Below are positions 1 through 7,545 of a DNA stretch of 9,177 nucleotides, in pieces; position 1 is the first letter of the stretch, and the number at the start of each line of letters is the position of its first letter. The stretch comes from Planctomycetia bacterium (lineage in GTDB: Bacteria; Planctomycetota; Planctomycetia; Gemmatales; Gemmataceae). The notes beneath the pieces were generated by a model. The model was not told the DNA's origin, did not search any database, and saw only the letters and a program-made list of their open reading frames with translations. A program made the position numbers and the translations under genes. The stretch is taken from assembly GCA_005773755.1 (NCBI GenBank), contig SXHE01000167.1, forward strand, positions 1-9,177, given 5' to 3'.

Positions 1-1
1 C

Positions 2-2056
2 CAGCACGGCAACAACGGCGTCTTCGTCACCGACGCCAAGACCGGTGCGCCGACGCGCGTCTACGACCCGCAACCGGGCGACATCGCCACCAGCCCGCCC
101 GCGTGGGAACCCGGCGGCACGCGGATGGTGTTTGCCGTCGCGCGGTCGCTCGACGGCACGAAGCGAGAGTTGACCGGCGACGCGCCGGCCGTCGGTCGCA
201 GTTACGCCGAGTTCCCCGTCCGCTACACCTGCTACCTTCACGACCCGGCCAGCGGCGGCGAGCCGCGGAAGCTGTTCGACGCGACCGCGGGACACGCGGC
301 CTACGTCGCCACCGGGCTGGGCGTGTGCTGGCACCCGCGCGGCGGGCGGCTCGACTTCGTCGAGCGCGACGGCTCGCGCCACCGCCTGCGCACCTACGAT
401 CTGGCCGCGCGCGAGACGACCGACGTTCCGCTTCCGGCCGCGGAGAACATCGCGATCGGGACGGGCGGCCCGGGGCGGTGCGTGGTGCTCGGCGGCGCGA
501 CCGGCGCGAGCGGCCTGTGGGTCGAAGGCGCGAACGGTGCGTGGTGGGACGTGCTCGGTTCCGCGCCGAAAACCGCGAACCTCGAAGACCTGCGCCGGGC
601 GCTACCGCGGTGGGCGCGCGACGGCACGAAGCTCGCCTTCGTCAGCGGCGACGCGGTGCGCGTGTGCGACACCGCGACGCGAAAGCCGGCGACGTGGTTC
701 CGCTCCGCCCGAACACAGCCCTACGCCGCGCCGATGGTGATGCACTGGCACCCGGACGGCACCAAGATCGGCGTTCTCGACGGCACGCGGCTCGGCCTCG
801 TGAGCGCGGCCGGCTGGCAGAAGGAGCTGACGAACGCGCCGGTGCTCGCGTTCGCCGGGTGGAACGCGGCCGGCACGCGCGTCGCCTATGTAACGCGCGA
901 CCCGCTGCCGTATGCCGCTGGTGCGAAGTGGGCCGCGCTGTTCGTGCCGAACGCGCACGCGCGCACCGCGGTTCGTGCCGCCGACGCGGACGGCGCGAAC
1001 GAGCAGGTGCTGGTGTCCGGGTTGCGGGCCACGTTCCCGCACTGGGCACCGAACGAAGCCCGGCTGTCGGTGTGGCTGACCGTCGAGCCGCCGCACCGCC
1101 TCGCGACCGTCGGACTTGCCGGGATGCGACCGGGCGACCCCGCGGCGCTCATCGACCCGGACGCGGCCACGCTCGACTGGCTGCCGGTAAACGGCACCGA
1201 GCACGCGCAGATCGGGCACGTCGAACTGCGCGCCGGGCGCACCGACGCGGCACTCAAGCGGTTCGACCGGGCCGCGGCCGGGCTGAAGGCCGACGCGAAA
1301 GCCGATTGGATGGCGTTCCGCGCGATCGCGCTCCAGAAGGCCGGGCGCGCGGCCGACGCGAAAGCGGCGTGGGATCGGTTCGACCCGGCTTCGGCACACT
1401 GGGCCGCGCCCGGCCAGATTCCGCCGAACCTGCTCGGCCCGGCGGCCGACGCCGACCGCGCGGCGCGTGCGGACTTCGACGCGATCACCGCGCGGCACCG
1501 GTTCATCGCCGAAGCGTTCGTCAGCCTGGAGCTGATCGGCGACGGCACCGCGTACTTCCGCGAGCACCTGACCGCCGGGACCGATGCCGACCGGCTCTCG
1601 GCGGCGCTGGCGCTGTCGCAACTGTTGCTGCTCGCGGACCGCAAAGCGGACTACGCGGAGTGCGTGGCGGCGCATGTGCTGCCGCTGGCAATCAGGGCCG
1701 CACCGAACGCGACCGCACAAGAGACGGTGGCGTGGGCGGTGCTGCCGCTCGCGGCCGATAAGTTCGTCGCCGCGCTTCCGGAAGCGGTGGTTCGGAACGT
1801 GAGCGAGAAGGCGACCGCCGCGCCCGCGCTGGCGGACCTCGACTTCGCGTGTCACCTGATCCGGCGCGCCTGCGGCCGGCGGTTGAACGACGCGAAGCTC
1901 GTCGAAGCGGCCCAAGCCAAGCTCACGACCCACCCGGCCGTGGCCCGCTGGAACCTGCCCGAAGGCGAGGTCGATGCCGACGTGCTGGGCCGCGTGCGTG
2001 CTACGTTCCTGGCGCTAGAGCAGGTTCTCGACAACCTCACTGCGGACGTGCGGTGA
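2..2056 (+). CDS. TolB-like beta-propeller protein with TPR-like C-terminal half (5' end missing)
   Basis: The frame is open from base 2 to the TGA at 2054-2056, with 684 codons visible, so the true start lies left of the window; the ATG at 125 is internal. The first two thirds show repeated propeller motifs of the PD40/TolB type, an aromatic residue then P/D-G-T/R-K/R-hydrophobic: AWEPGGTRMVFA (near 100-140), CWHPRGGRLDF (328-357), RWARDGTKLAFV (607-642), HWHPDGTKIGVL (743-777), GWNAAGTRVAYV (857-892) and HWAPNEARLSVW (1039-1074). After about 1200 the protein becomes Ala-rich and helical, with a TPR-like helix pair at about 1217-1390 (ELRAGRTDAALKRFDRA, then ALQKAGRAADAKAAWDRFDP). No enzyme motif is visible. 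Such propellers usually bind proteins or peptides; the partner is unknown. The missing N-terminus could hold a signal peptide, a kinase or another domain, so the full architecture is open. Coding is certain; the role is not. Confidence 0.85.
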   Translation, partial: QHGNNGVFVTDAKTGAPTRVYDPQPGDIATSPPAWEPGGTRMVFAVARSLDGTKRELTGDAPAVGRSYAEFPVRYTCYLHDPASGGEPRKLFDATAGHAAYVATGLGVCWHPRGGRLDFVERDGSRHRLRTYDLAARETTDVPLPAAENIAIGTGGPGRCVVLGGATGASGLWVEGANGAWWDVLGSAPKTANLEDLRRALPRWARDGTKLAFVSGDAVRVCDTATRKPATWFRSARTQPYAAPMVMHWHPDGTKIGVLDGTRLGLVSAAGWQKELTNAPVLAFAGWNAAGTRVAYVTRDPLPYAAGAKWAALFVPNAHARTAVRAADADGANEQVLVSGLRATFPHWAPNEARLSVWLTVEPPHRLATVGLAGMRPGDPAALIDPDAATLDWLPVNGTEHAQIGHVELRAGRTDAALKRFDRAAAGLKADAKADWMAFRAIALQKAGRAADAKAAWDRFDPASAHWAAPGQIPPNLLGPAADADRAARADFDAITARHRFIAEAFVSLELIGDGTAYFREHLTAGTDADRLSAALALSQLLLLADRKADYAECVAAHVLPLAIRAAPNATAQETVAWAVLPLAADKFVAALPEAVVRNVSEKATAAPALADLDFACHLIRRACGRRLNDAKLVEAAQAKLTTHPAVARWNLPEGEVDADVLGRVRATFLALEQVLDNLTADVR

Positions 2057-2060
2057 CGGA

Positions 2061-2092
2061 CGAAACCGTAGCGCAGCAGACCTACGGCTTCG
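2061..2092. terminator. Hairpin at convergent gene junction, candidate bidirectional terminator
   Basis: Arms 2061-2071 and 2082-2092 pair over 11 positions with one A/C mismatch (2065/2088), around a 10-base loop. The core is CCGTAG / CTACGG. It lies 4 bases after the stop of the left gene and overlaps the last bases of the opposing gene. No long U-run follows on either strand, so the role as terminator is inferred from position and structure. Confidence 0.4.
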
Positions 2093-3014
2093 GCGTCGTG
2101 ATGCCGCTCATCACGCCCGCGTCGAATGAAACCGGTTTAAGGCGGTGGAAGTCGCGGCTATCCCCCCAACTGATGAAGCGACCTGGTGGGTCGGAATCGG
2201 GCGCGTGACCCCTCGTGTGGATCGGCACGCCGAGATCGGGGGCGTAGGTGCCCGCGGGCGTCAGGCCCGGTGTGGTGCCGCGGGCGTTGATGTCGGACAC
2301 GAGCGCGCGGGGCGTCGGTTTGACGGCCGGCGGCGCTGCGGCCAGGGCGCGCATCCGGGTCAGCACTTCCTCGCCGAACTGCGTGAGGGCTTTCGTCTTC
2401 GCGAGCGCGATCGAGTCGCGCTCTTCGATCACGAACGTCGGCCGGACGATCTTCCCCACGCCCTCGGCCTGCATCCCCGTGTAGACGTAGCCGTTGTCCA
2501 CGTCCATCAGCACGCCCTCGACGAGGAACAGCGTGTCCTTGTGGCTGGCGGGCACGACGTAGCCGCCCACGACGGTGAGGTTCAGCACGGCCGCGAAGTT
2601 CTTGTAGCTGTCGGTCTGGGCCGCGCCGTGGATCACGAACAGCGCGTCGGCCCCGCACTTGGCCGCGGCGAGCCGCAATTCCTTCACGTCGCCCTTGCCG
2701 GTCAGCAGGTCCGGCAGCGGGAACACGTCCGCGGCGATACCCTCCTTCTTGAGCACCGCCGCCCAGTGTTCCATCGCGGCCTTGTCTTCGGGGGTCCAGC
2801 GCCAGTCGCGGTCGCCGGACGGCTTGAGGTACACCGCGACGCGACACGGGAACCGGAGCTGCGGCTTGAGCCCGCGCGCCTCCACGATGGCGGCGTCGGG
2901 CGACTGGAGCGTGCCGTCGTTGAGCCGCTCGCGGAGCGCGTCGCGGTCGAAGCCGTGCGCGCACCCGCCGAGCAAGACGGCGGCGAGGACGGGTAAACAC
3001 TTGCGCTTCAACAC
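2082..3014 (-). CDS. Putative lipoprotein of unknown function
   Basis: A 310-residue protein starting at GTG (3012-3014) with a strong GGAGG (3020-3024) 5 bases upstream, which fixes this start; the stop is TAG. The N-terminus MLKRKCLPVLAAVLLGGC is a short basic n-region, a hydrophobic core and a lipobox LGGC with Cys18 as the probable lipidated residue, so the mature protein should be membrane-anchored on the periplasmic side. The body (about 50-225) alternates strands and helices and includes RVAVYLKP (58-65), a WRWTPEDKAAMEHWAAVLKK stretch (71-90), AAAKCGADALFVIHG (116-130) and a helical RDSIALAKTKALTQFGEEVLTRM segment (199-221). This order loosely recalls small lipoprotein families such as GNA1162 or the rhombotarget lipoproteins, but I cannot confirm membership. 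From about 226 the tail is Pro/Gly-rich and probably disordered, and the last 30 codons use A/T-ending codons more than the rest. It is separated from the upstream cytochrome gene by 175 bases with its own possible promoter, so it is probably a separate unit. Confidence 0.85.
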   Translation of the reverse strand: MLKRKCLPVLAAVLLGGCAHGFDRDALRERLNDGTLQSPDAAIVEARGLKPQLRFPCRVAVYLKPSGDRDWRWTPEDKAAMEHWAAVLKKEGIAADVFPLPDLLTGKGDVKELRLAAAKCGADALFVIHGAAQTDSYKNFAAVLNLTVVGGYVVPASHKDTLFLVEGVLMDVDNGYVYTGMQAEGVGKIVRPTFVIEERDSIALAKTKALTQFGEEVLTRMRALAAAPPAVKPTPRALVSDINARGTTPGLTPAGTYAPDLGVPIHTRGHAPDSDPPGRFISWGDSRDFHRLKPVSFDAGVMSGITTPKP

Positions 3015-3077
3015 GGAAACCTCCGCGGTTGGGCCGCATCCGGGCTACTGGCGTGAGGATCGTGGTGGATGTGTGGT

Positions 3078-3107
3078 GCGATAGCGGAGGTGGTGCGAAC
3101 CGGTCAA
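3078..3107 (-). promoter_or_regulatory. Possible sigma70-like promoter for the lipoprotein gene
   Basis: On the minus strand TTGACC (3102-3107) is followed after 18 bases by TATCGC (3078-3083). This places a transcription start about 55-60 bases before the GTG at 3014. The -10 match is poor (3 of 6) and TTGACC is directly duplicated at 3108-3113, so this is a tentative call. It lies just beyond the hairpin that ends the preceding gene, which fits a separate transcription unit. Confidence 0.3.
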
Positions 3108-3111
3108 GGTC

Positions 3112-3168
3112 AAGCGCGAAAGGCGATCGCGCCGCCTGTTCGCACAGGTGGCGCGCTCGCCTTCGCTT
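3112..3168. terminator. Long hairpin downstream of the cytochrome/WD40 gene
   Basis: Arms 3120-3139 and 3144-3163 pair over 20 positions with one mismatch and one G-T wobble, around the 4-base loop TCGC. An outer 5-bp stem (3112-3116 with 3164-3168) continues it after a 3-base bulge (3117-3119). The hairpin begins 21 bases after the stop codon of the minus-strand cytochrome gene, which suits a transcription terminator or a 3' stabilising structure. No U-tract follows on the minus strand, so the terminator role is inferred. The left arm contains the palindrome GCGATCGC (3123-3130). Confidence 0.5.
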
Positions 3169-3189
3169 AAGGGGCGCTCGTTCCGCGCA

Positions 3190-4707
3190 CTACTTCTTCT
3201 TCGGCTCCTCTTTCTTCTCGTCCTTCTTCGGTTCGGCGTCGGGCGGGAGGCCGGCTTTGAGCAGTGTGCCGTTGGTGCCGTTGTAGACGCGCACCACGCC
3301 GTCCTCGCAGCCGCTCGCCACGATCAGGCCGTCGGTGCTGGCGCTCACCGCGTACACGAAGTCGGCCGCGCCCGCGAAGCTGCGGACGTTGCCGCCGTTG
3401 TCCGCGTTCCACATCCGCACGCTGTTGTCGCCGCTGCCGGTCAGGAACTGCGCCGTCTTGCCTACGAACGCGAGCGAGGTCACCTGCTTCTGGTGCCCCT
3501 GCATGTCGCGAATCTTCTCACCCTTCTCGTAGTCCCACACCTTCACGAAGTTGTCCGCGCCGCAGCTCGCCAGCTTCTTGCCGTCTGGGGTCCAGCCAAC
3601 GCCCATGACGTGGTGCGTGTGGCCCTCGAACGACTTGATGAACTTCGCCGGCTTGCCGGCTTCGGTCGGCAGCTCGAACACCTTCACAAACTTGTCCGCG
3701 CCGCAGGTGGCGAGCAACTTCCCGTCGGGGCTGAACGCGGCCCCGAACACCGTGTCCGAGTGCCCGGCCTTGATCTCGGTGAACAGCTTGCCGGTGTCGG
3801 CGTCGAACACCTTGATCTCGCCGTCCTCGGTCGCGGCCCCGCCGCCCGTCACGAACCGCTTGCCGTCCACCGAGAACGCGATACAGCACACGCGGTCCAC
3901 GAACCCGCTGACGCGCAGTTTCGGCTCGCCCTTAGCCGCGTCCCAGATGGTCAGCTCGGTGAAACTGCCGGTGACGAGCGTCTTCCCGTCCGGGCTGAAC
4001 GCCATCGACTCGACGAGCGAGACGTGCGCGGCCTTCGCGGTCTTGCCGTCCGGGGTCTTGAGTTGCGGGTCGAACAGCGACTTGGAATAGTTCCACTCGG
4101 TCGTGTCCTTGCCGCCCTTCGCGACGGCCGGGATCGTCTTCAGCTCGAAGATGTGAACCTGGTTGCCGCGGCTCGCGGCCACGCTCTTGCCGTCCGGGGC
4201 CACCGCGACCGCCCGCACCGGCTTCACCAGCGCCGGCGGCAGGTTCGGGATCACCCGGTCCTTGATGCGGGTCTTGGTCGGGGCCTTCGCTCCCTCGTCG
4301 ATCCACAGTTTGATGAGCGACACTTCCCTCGCGTTCAGCGGCTCCTCGCTCTTGGGCGGCATGATGGGCGTGACCTGCCGGCTGCACGACAGGTACAGGA
4401 AGCTCTCGGCCGACTTGCCCGGCACGATGACCTTGTCGCCGCGCTTCTTCCCGCCCTTGAGCACGTTCCCGTGCGTACTCATGTCGTACTTGCCCTCGGT
4501 CACGCTGCCCGAGTGACACACGAAGCACTTGCTCTCGAAGATCGGCGCGATGTCCGTGTTGTACTCGACCGGCTCCTTGAGCTTCAGGTCGATGGGCAGG
4601 ATCGCCGGGAACGGGTTCTTCTTCGGCGGCTCGTCCTTCTTCTCCTGCGCGTTGCTGGCCGCAACGAGCAGCGCGAGGGCGAGGCTGAACGCAACGATTC
4701 GGCGCAT
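3190..4707 (-). CDS. Exported cytochrome c domain / WD40 beta-propeller fusion protein
   Basis: A 505-residue protein from ATG at 4705-4707; an AAGGG sits 8 bases upstream. An in-frame GTG at 4714-4716 would overlap that site and is less likely. The N-terminus MRRIVAFSLALALLVAASNA followed by Q is a good Sec signal peptide. A Lys/Pro-rich linker leads to a planctomycete-type cytochrome c domain with one heme motif CFVCH (61-65), Met of IMPPK (116) as the probable axial ligand, and a closing helix LIKLWIDEGA (131-140). Seven WD40-type blades follow, each recognisable by an SPDGK-like turn and a closing W/F-D pair (for example AFSPDGKLLATCGADKFVKVF and GWTPDGKKLASCGADNFVKVW), so the propeller looks complete. 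The C-terminus is a charged Lys/Glu tail ending EEPKKK. Known cytochrome/WD40 proteins of this type occur mainly in planctomycetes, usually beside PSD1 (DUF1549/DUF1553) genes, absent here. Probable role: heme-bearing periplasmic scaffold; partner and redox role unknown. Likely in one operon with the PPC/Ig-like gene 88 bases upstream. Confidence 0.93.
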   Translation of the reverse strand: MRRIVAFSLALALLVAASNAQEKKDEPPKKNPFPAILPIDLKLKEPVEYNTDIAPIFESKCFVCHSGSVTEGKYDMSTHGNVLKGGKKRGDKVIVPGKSAESFLYLSCSRQVTPIMPPKSEEPLNAREVSLIKLWIDEGAKAPTKTRIKDRVIPNLPPALVKPVRAVAVAPDGKSVAASRGNQVHIFELKTIPAVAKGGKDTTEWNYSKSLFDPQLKTPDGKTAKAAHVSLVESMAFSPDGKTLVTGSFTELTIWDAAKGEPKLRVSGFVDRVCCIAFSVDGKRFVTGGGAATEDGEIKVFDADTGKLFTEIKAGHSDTVFGAAFSPDGKLLATCGADKFVKVFELPTEAGKPAKFIKSFEGHTHHVMGVGWTPDGKKLASCGADNFVKVWDYEKGEKIRDMQGHQKQVTSLAFVGKTAQFLTGSGDNSVRMWNADNGGNVRSFAGAADFVYAVSASTDGLIVASGCEDGVVRVYNGTNGTLLKAGLPPDAEPKKDEKKEEPKKK

Positions 4708-4769
4708 GGGAATCACCCTTGTGGGTTAGTGTGCTTGTGGGTTCGTATGGTTGCGATTGTCGTTTAGCG

Positions 4770-4788
4770 GCGACCCCAACGGGGTCGC
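4770..4788. terminator. Short GC-rich hairpin between the PPC/Ig-like and cytochrome genes
   Basis: Perfect 8-bp stem GCGACCCC (4770-4777) with GGGGTCGC (4781-4788) around the loop AAC, starting 7 bases after the minus-strand stop codon at 4796. No U-run follows. It may be a weak or partial terminator, or an mRNA-stabilising structure inside an operon, since the next gene on the same strand starts only 63 bases further on. Confidence 0.45.
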
Positions 4789-4795
4789 ATCGCGG

Positions 4796-7438
4796 TCACT
4801 TCTTCTTCGGTTCCTCGGTCACGCTGAAGCTCACCTTCGCTTCGGTCGTGATTGTGTACTTGCCGGCGTAGAGCGCGGTCGCCGTGATGGTCGCGTTCGA
4901 AACCTGGCCGGGCTTGGTACCGGCTACGGCCGTCAGCATCAGCTTGGCCTCGTCCTTGCCCGCGGGGATCGTCACCTCGGCCGCGGTCACGCCGGTGGTG
5001 CCCTTCGGCAGTTCGAACTTCACCTTGATCTCGCCCGCGTAATCGTACTGCCGGTCGATCTTCACCACCAGTTCGCCCGGCGTGCCGATCTTGACCGTGT
5101 TGCCCGGCAGCGCGCCCGGCGTCAGCTTCACCACCGCGTTCGGGATGATGAGCACCCGGATCGGCGTGCTGAAGGCTTCCGCCGGCACGTTCGGCCCCTT
5201 GCCCTTCGCCATCGGGTCTTTGATGAAGGGCACCTGCGACACGCCGCGCAGGAACAGCGTGTACGCGCCGGGCACGGCGTTGGTCTTCGCGTCCAGGTTC
5301 ACGACCACGTCCGGCTTGTCCTTCGTCGGCTGACCGGCGATGGTGGCCGTGACCGGCTGGTTCTGGATCTGCTGGAGCAGCGGTTCCGCCGTGAGCGTGA
5401 TGTTCGGTTTCTCCGCGACCACCCACTCCGCCTTCACCGGCACGCTGGCCTTGTCGCCCTGGCGCAGCACGATGACCGGGCCGTTGGCCTTCTCCTCCTT
5501 GCCCATCGGCGGCTTGATCGTGGCGTTGGGGATGTCCGCGGTGATGCTGAACGGGGCCTTCTCGCCGCGCACCGCGATCACCAGCGACTGGTCGAGCTTC
5601 GCGACAACGGGGATGTTCTGGTCGGGCTGGTTCGTGCCCCAGGTGATCGACGCGGGGCGGGCGTTGCGAACGAGCGCCTTGCCCGCACTGTCGGTGCCCG
5701 TGACCTTCACGGTCAGCGCCGCGGTCGCGGGGGCCGCGCCCGGCGCGACCTTCAGCACCAGCGTGCCCCAGCGCGCCGCCGGGCCGACGGTGAGCGGCTG
5801 CGCGGTCACGCCCGCCGGCAGCCCTTCGGCCGCCACTTCGAGCGAACCGGTGTAGCCGTCCATGCGGTGCGCGAAGACGTAGTACACCTGCGTGCCGCCC
5901 TGCCACGCGGCCGAACCGGTCTGGTAGAACCGGCTGTACGGCATGACCACGGCGCGGAAGTCCGGCAGTGGCGGGCCGACGCGGAGCCGGTACGCGGCCT
6001 TCGGGCCGCTGAGTGAGCCGGACTCGCGGCACCCGACCACGATGAAGTACTTGCCGTCGTCCGGCGCGGTGAACGTGTACGCACCGGGGTCGCTGGTCCG
6101 CGAGTAGAACCCGAACGGGTGCAGCGTGTCGGCGTCGTCGTCCTGCTCGCCGCTCAGGTCGCGCTTCGGGTCTTTGCCGTCGCGCACGGAGAAGAAGAAA
6201 TCGCCGCTCGCGCCGACGCGCTCGGCCGCGAGGTCGATGGCGAACTTGTCGCCCTTCTTGGCTGTGAAGGCGATCCAGTCGCGCTCGCCGCGCTTGGCGA
6301 GGAACCCGGCCACTTCGCCCGGTCCGGTCAGAGCGAACGCGGTCTCCGGCGTGCTCGCGAGCGCGGTCTTGACCGTCAGCTTGTCGCGCGCGAGGTAGAT
6401 CACCACCGGGTTCGAGGTGCCCGTCGGCCCTTTCAGCGTGTAGGCGAAGCCGTCTTGCAGCGCGCTGGTCGGGTCGATGCGGCTGCCGCTGGTGAGCTTG
6501 CCCAGCGCGTCGGCCGGGGGCGTGACGCTCACGGTCAGCTTCTCGAGCGGGCGGCCGTCCGCGGTGTGGCCGTCGGCTGGCGCGCCGCCGGGCAGGTTGC
6601 GGCCGTAGATCGTCACCTGTGTAGCTTTGCCCGGCTCCACGACCGGCGGGAACACGGCGTCGATGTACGGCGCGGTGTTGATGCTCAGCCGGTAGAAGTA
6701 GTCCGGCCCGCCCACGGTGTAGGTGAACTGGCACAGCCGCACGAGGTATTCGCCGTCGGCCGGTAGCACCAGATCGACCAGCGCGTCGTTGTCGCGATAG
6801 TTGCGGTTCACCGCGAGCTTGCGCCCGCTGGTGTCGTATACCTCCAGCATCGGCGAGGCCTTGCTGTCGATGGACGACGTGAGGCACGACACGATGATGC
6901 GCTGGCCCTTCTTGCCGGCGAAGCTGCTGTAGTCCACGTCGGTCGGCGCGGAGATGACGCCGCTCACGGTGGTGCCGAGTTCGAGCTTCTGAGCGTCCGG
7001 CACATCGTTGTTCGGTTCCTTCTCAGCGATCTCGGTCTGGTCGCTGACGGCGAACGAGCGCGGGTTGCTCGCGCCCCACTTGCCCACGAACCGCAGGTCG
7101 TACAGGCCCGGCGGCACGTCGCCGGTCGCGGTCACCTTGAACTTGTGCGGCCCGGCCGGGTTGGTCTTGGGCGCGGGCACGGTCTTCTTCGGGTCTTTGG
7201 GGTCCGGCATGTCCTTCGCCGGAACGATGTACTCGCCCTTAATGTTCGGGTGCGCGAACAGCAGCTTCTCCGGCTCCTCGATGTCGGTGCCGGTCACGGT
7301 CACTTCCACCGTGGTGCCCGCCTTCACGCCGAGCGGGAACACGTGCTGCACGCGCGGCGACGGCAGGCCGGGCGGGGGCTGCGCCGCGGCCGTTCCACAC
7401 GCGGCGAAAAGCACGAGGCCGAACACGAGCCGGCGCAT
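4796..7438 (-). CDS. Exported multidomain protein with IPT/TIG-like, PPC-type and Ig-like domains
   Basis: An 880-residue protein from ATG at 7436-7438, preceded by a GGAG about 9 bases upstream. The frame stays open for 35 codons further up, but that extension has no signal peptide and would cover the promoter region, so the internal ATG is preferred. MRRLVFGLVLFAACGTAAA followed by Q is a clear signal peptide. Domains: an IPT/TIG-like strand region (about 26-130, starting RVQHVFPLGVKAGTTVEVTVTG); a PPC-type domain (about 137-254) opening with the hallmark EPNND (141-145) and ending DGEYLVRL...YFYRLSI; a second IPT/TIG-like segment (257-300, PYIDAVFPPVVEPGKATQVT); a second PPC-like unit (about 372-487, ending DGKYFIVVG...AYRLRVG); then several Ig-like beta domains (about 525-875), one carrying GLPAGVTAQPLTV. 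No protease or other catalytic motif is seen. Ends TEEPKKK, like its downstream neighbour. PPC domains generally sit on secreted proteins and may bind or aid secretion; here a cell-surface or periplasmic structural or binding role is inferred. Confidence 0.92.
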   Translation of the reverse strand: MRRLVFGLVLFAACGTAAAQPPPGLPSPRVQHVFPLGVKAGTTVEVTVTGTDIEEPEKLLFAHPNIKGEYIVPAKDMPDPKDPKKTVPAPKTNPAGPHKFKVTATGDVPPGLYDLRFVGKWGASNPRSFAVSDQTEIAEKEPNNDVPDAQKLELGTTVSGVISAPTDVDYSSFAGKKGQRIIVSCLTSSIDSKASPMLEVYDTSGRKLAVNRNYRDNDALVDLVLPADGEYLVRLCQFTYTVGGPDYFYRLSINTAPYIDAVFPPVVEPGKATQVTIYGRNLPGGAPADGHTADGRPLEKLTVSVTPPADALGKLTSGSRIDPTSALQDGFAYTLKGPTGTSNPVVIYLARDKLTVKTALASTPETAFALTGPGEVAGFLAKRGERDWIAFTAKKGDKFAIDLAAERVGASGDFFFSVRDGKDPKRDLSGEQDDDADTLHPFGFYSRTSDPGAYTFTAPDDGKYFIVVGCRESGSLSGPKAAYRLRVGPPLPDFRAVVMPYSRFYQTGSAAWQGGTQVYYVFAHRMDGYTGSLEVAAEGLPAGVTAQPLTVGPAARWGTLVLKVAPGAAPATAALTVKVTGTDSAGKALVRNARPASITWGTNQPDQNIPVVAKLDQSLVIAVRGEKAPFSITADIPNATIKPPMGKEEKANGPVIVLRQGDKASVPVKAEWVVAEKPNITLTAEPLLQQIQNQPVTATIAGQPTKDKPDVVVNLDAKTNAVPGAYTLFLRGVSQVPFIKDPMAKGKGPNVPAEAFSTPIRVLIIPNAVVKLTPGALPGNTVKIGTPGELVVKIDRQYDYAGEIKVKFELPKGTTGVTAAEVTIPAGKDEAKLMLTAVAGTKPGQVSNATITATALYAGKYTITTEAKVSFSVTEEPKKK

Positions 7439-7508
7439 GGGGAGGGTCTCCGGGTGGTGGGCGGTTGAGTGTGCGAACCGTAAAGCGCGTTCAGGCGGGA
7501 TGAAGACA

Positions 7509-7537
7509 ATGGTAAGCAGACACGCGGGGCGGGTCAA
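7509..7537 (-). promoter_or_regulatory. Candidate sigma70-like promoter for the PPC/Ig-like and cytochrome operon
   Basis: On the minus strand TTGACC (7532-7537) and TACCAT (7509-7514) are separated by exactly 17 bases (7515-7531). Matches to consensus are 5 of 6 and 4 of 6. The predicted start near 7502 leaves a leader of about 64 bases before the ATG at 7438. Only 8 bases separate its -35 box from that of the opposite promoter. Confidence 0.45.
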
Positions 7538-7545
7538 GCGCATCG

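Noticed and set aside
602..1933. Minus-strand 443-codon frame and plus-strand shifted frame (103-1761) across the propeller gene
   Set aside because: Both have Arg-rich shadow composition; repeated PD40 motifs are found only in the frame ending at 2056.
3015..3189. Possible riboswitch or small RNA gene in the gap upstream of the lipoprotein gene
   Set aside because: Only the hairpin and a weak promoter could be recognised; no known riboswitch core or RNA family pattern was seen.
3148..4767. Long plus-strand open frame (539 codons) opposite the cytochrome/WD40 gene
   Set aside because: Its product is an Arg/His/Leu/Val-rich shadow with no domain, while the minus-strand frame has a signal peptide, CxxCH and seven WD40 blades.
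4751..6016. Plus-strand open frame (421 codons) opposite the PPC/Ig-like gene
   Set aside because: Arg/His/Leu-rich composition without motifs; a by-product of strong GC bias at third codon positions in the real minus-strand gene.
4764..6887. Minus-strand 707-codon frame overlapping the PPC/Ig-like gene
   Set aside because: Same strand but shifted frame; Arg/Gly/Ala-rich without a signal peptide or domain, and fully inside the well-supported gene.
7439..7543. Upstream extension of the PPC/Ig-like gene to 7543
   Set aside because: It would put the signal peptide 35 residues inside the protein and would cover the likely promoter; the ATG at 7438 fits better.
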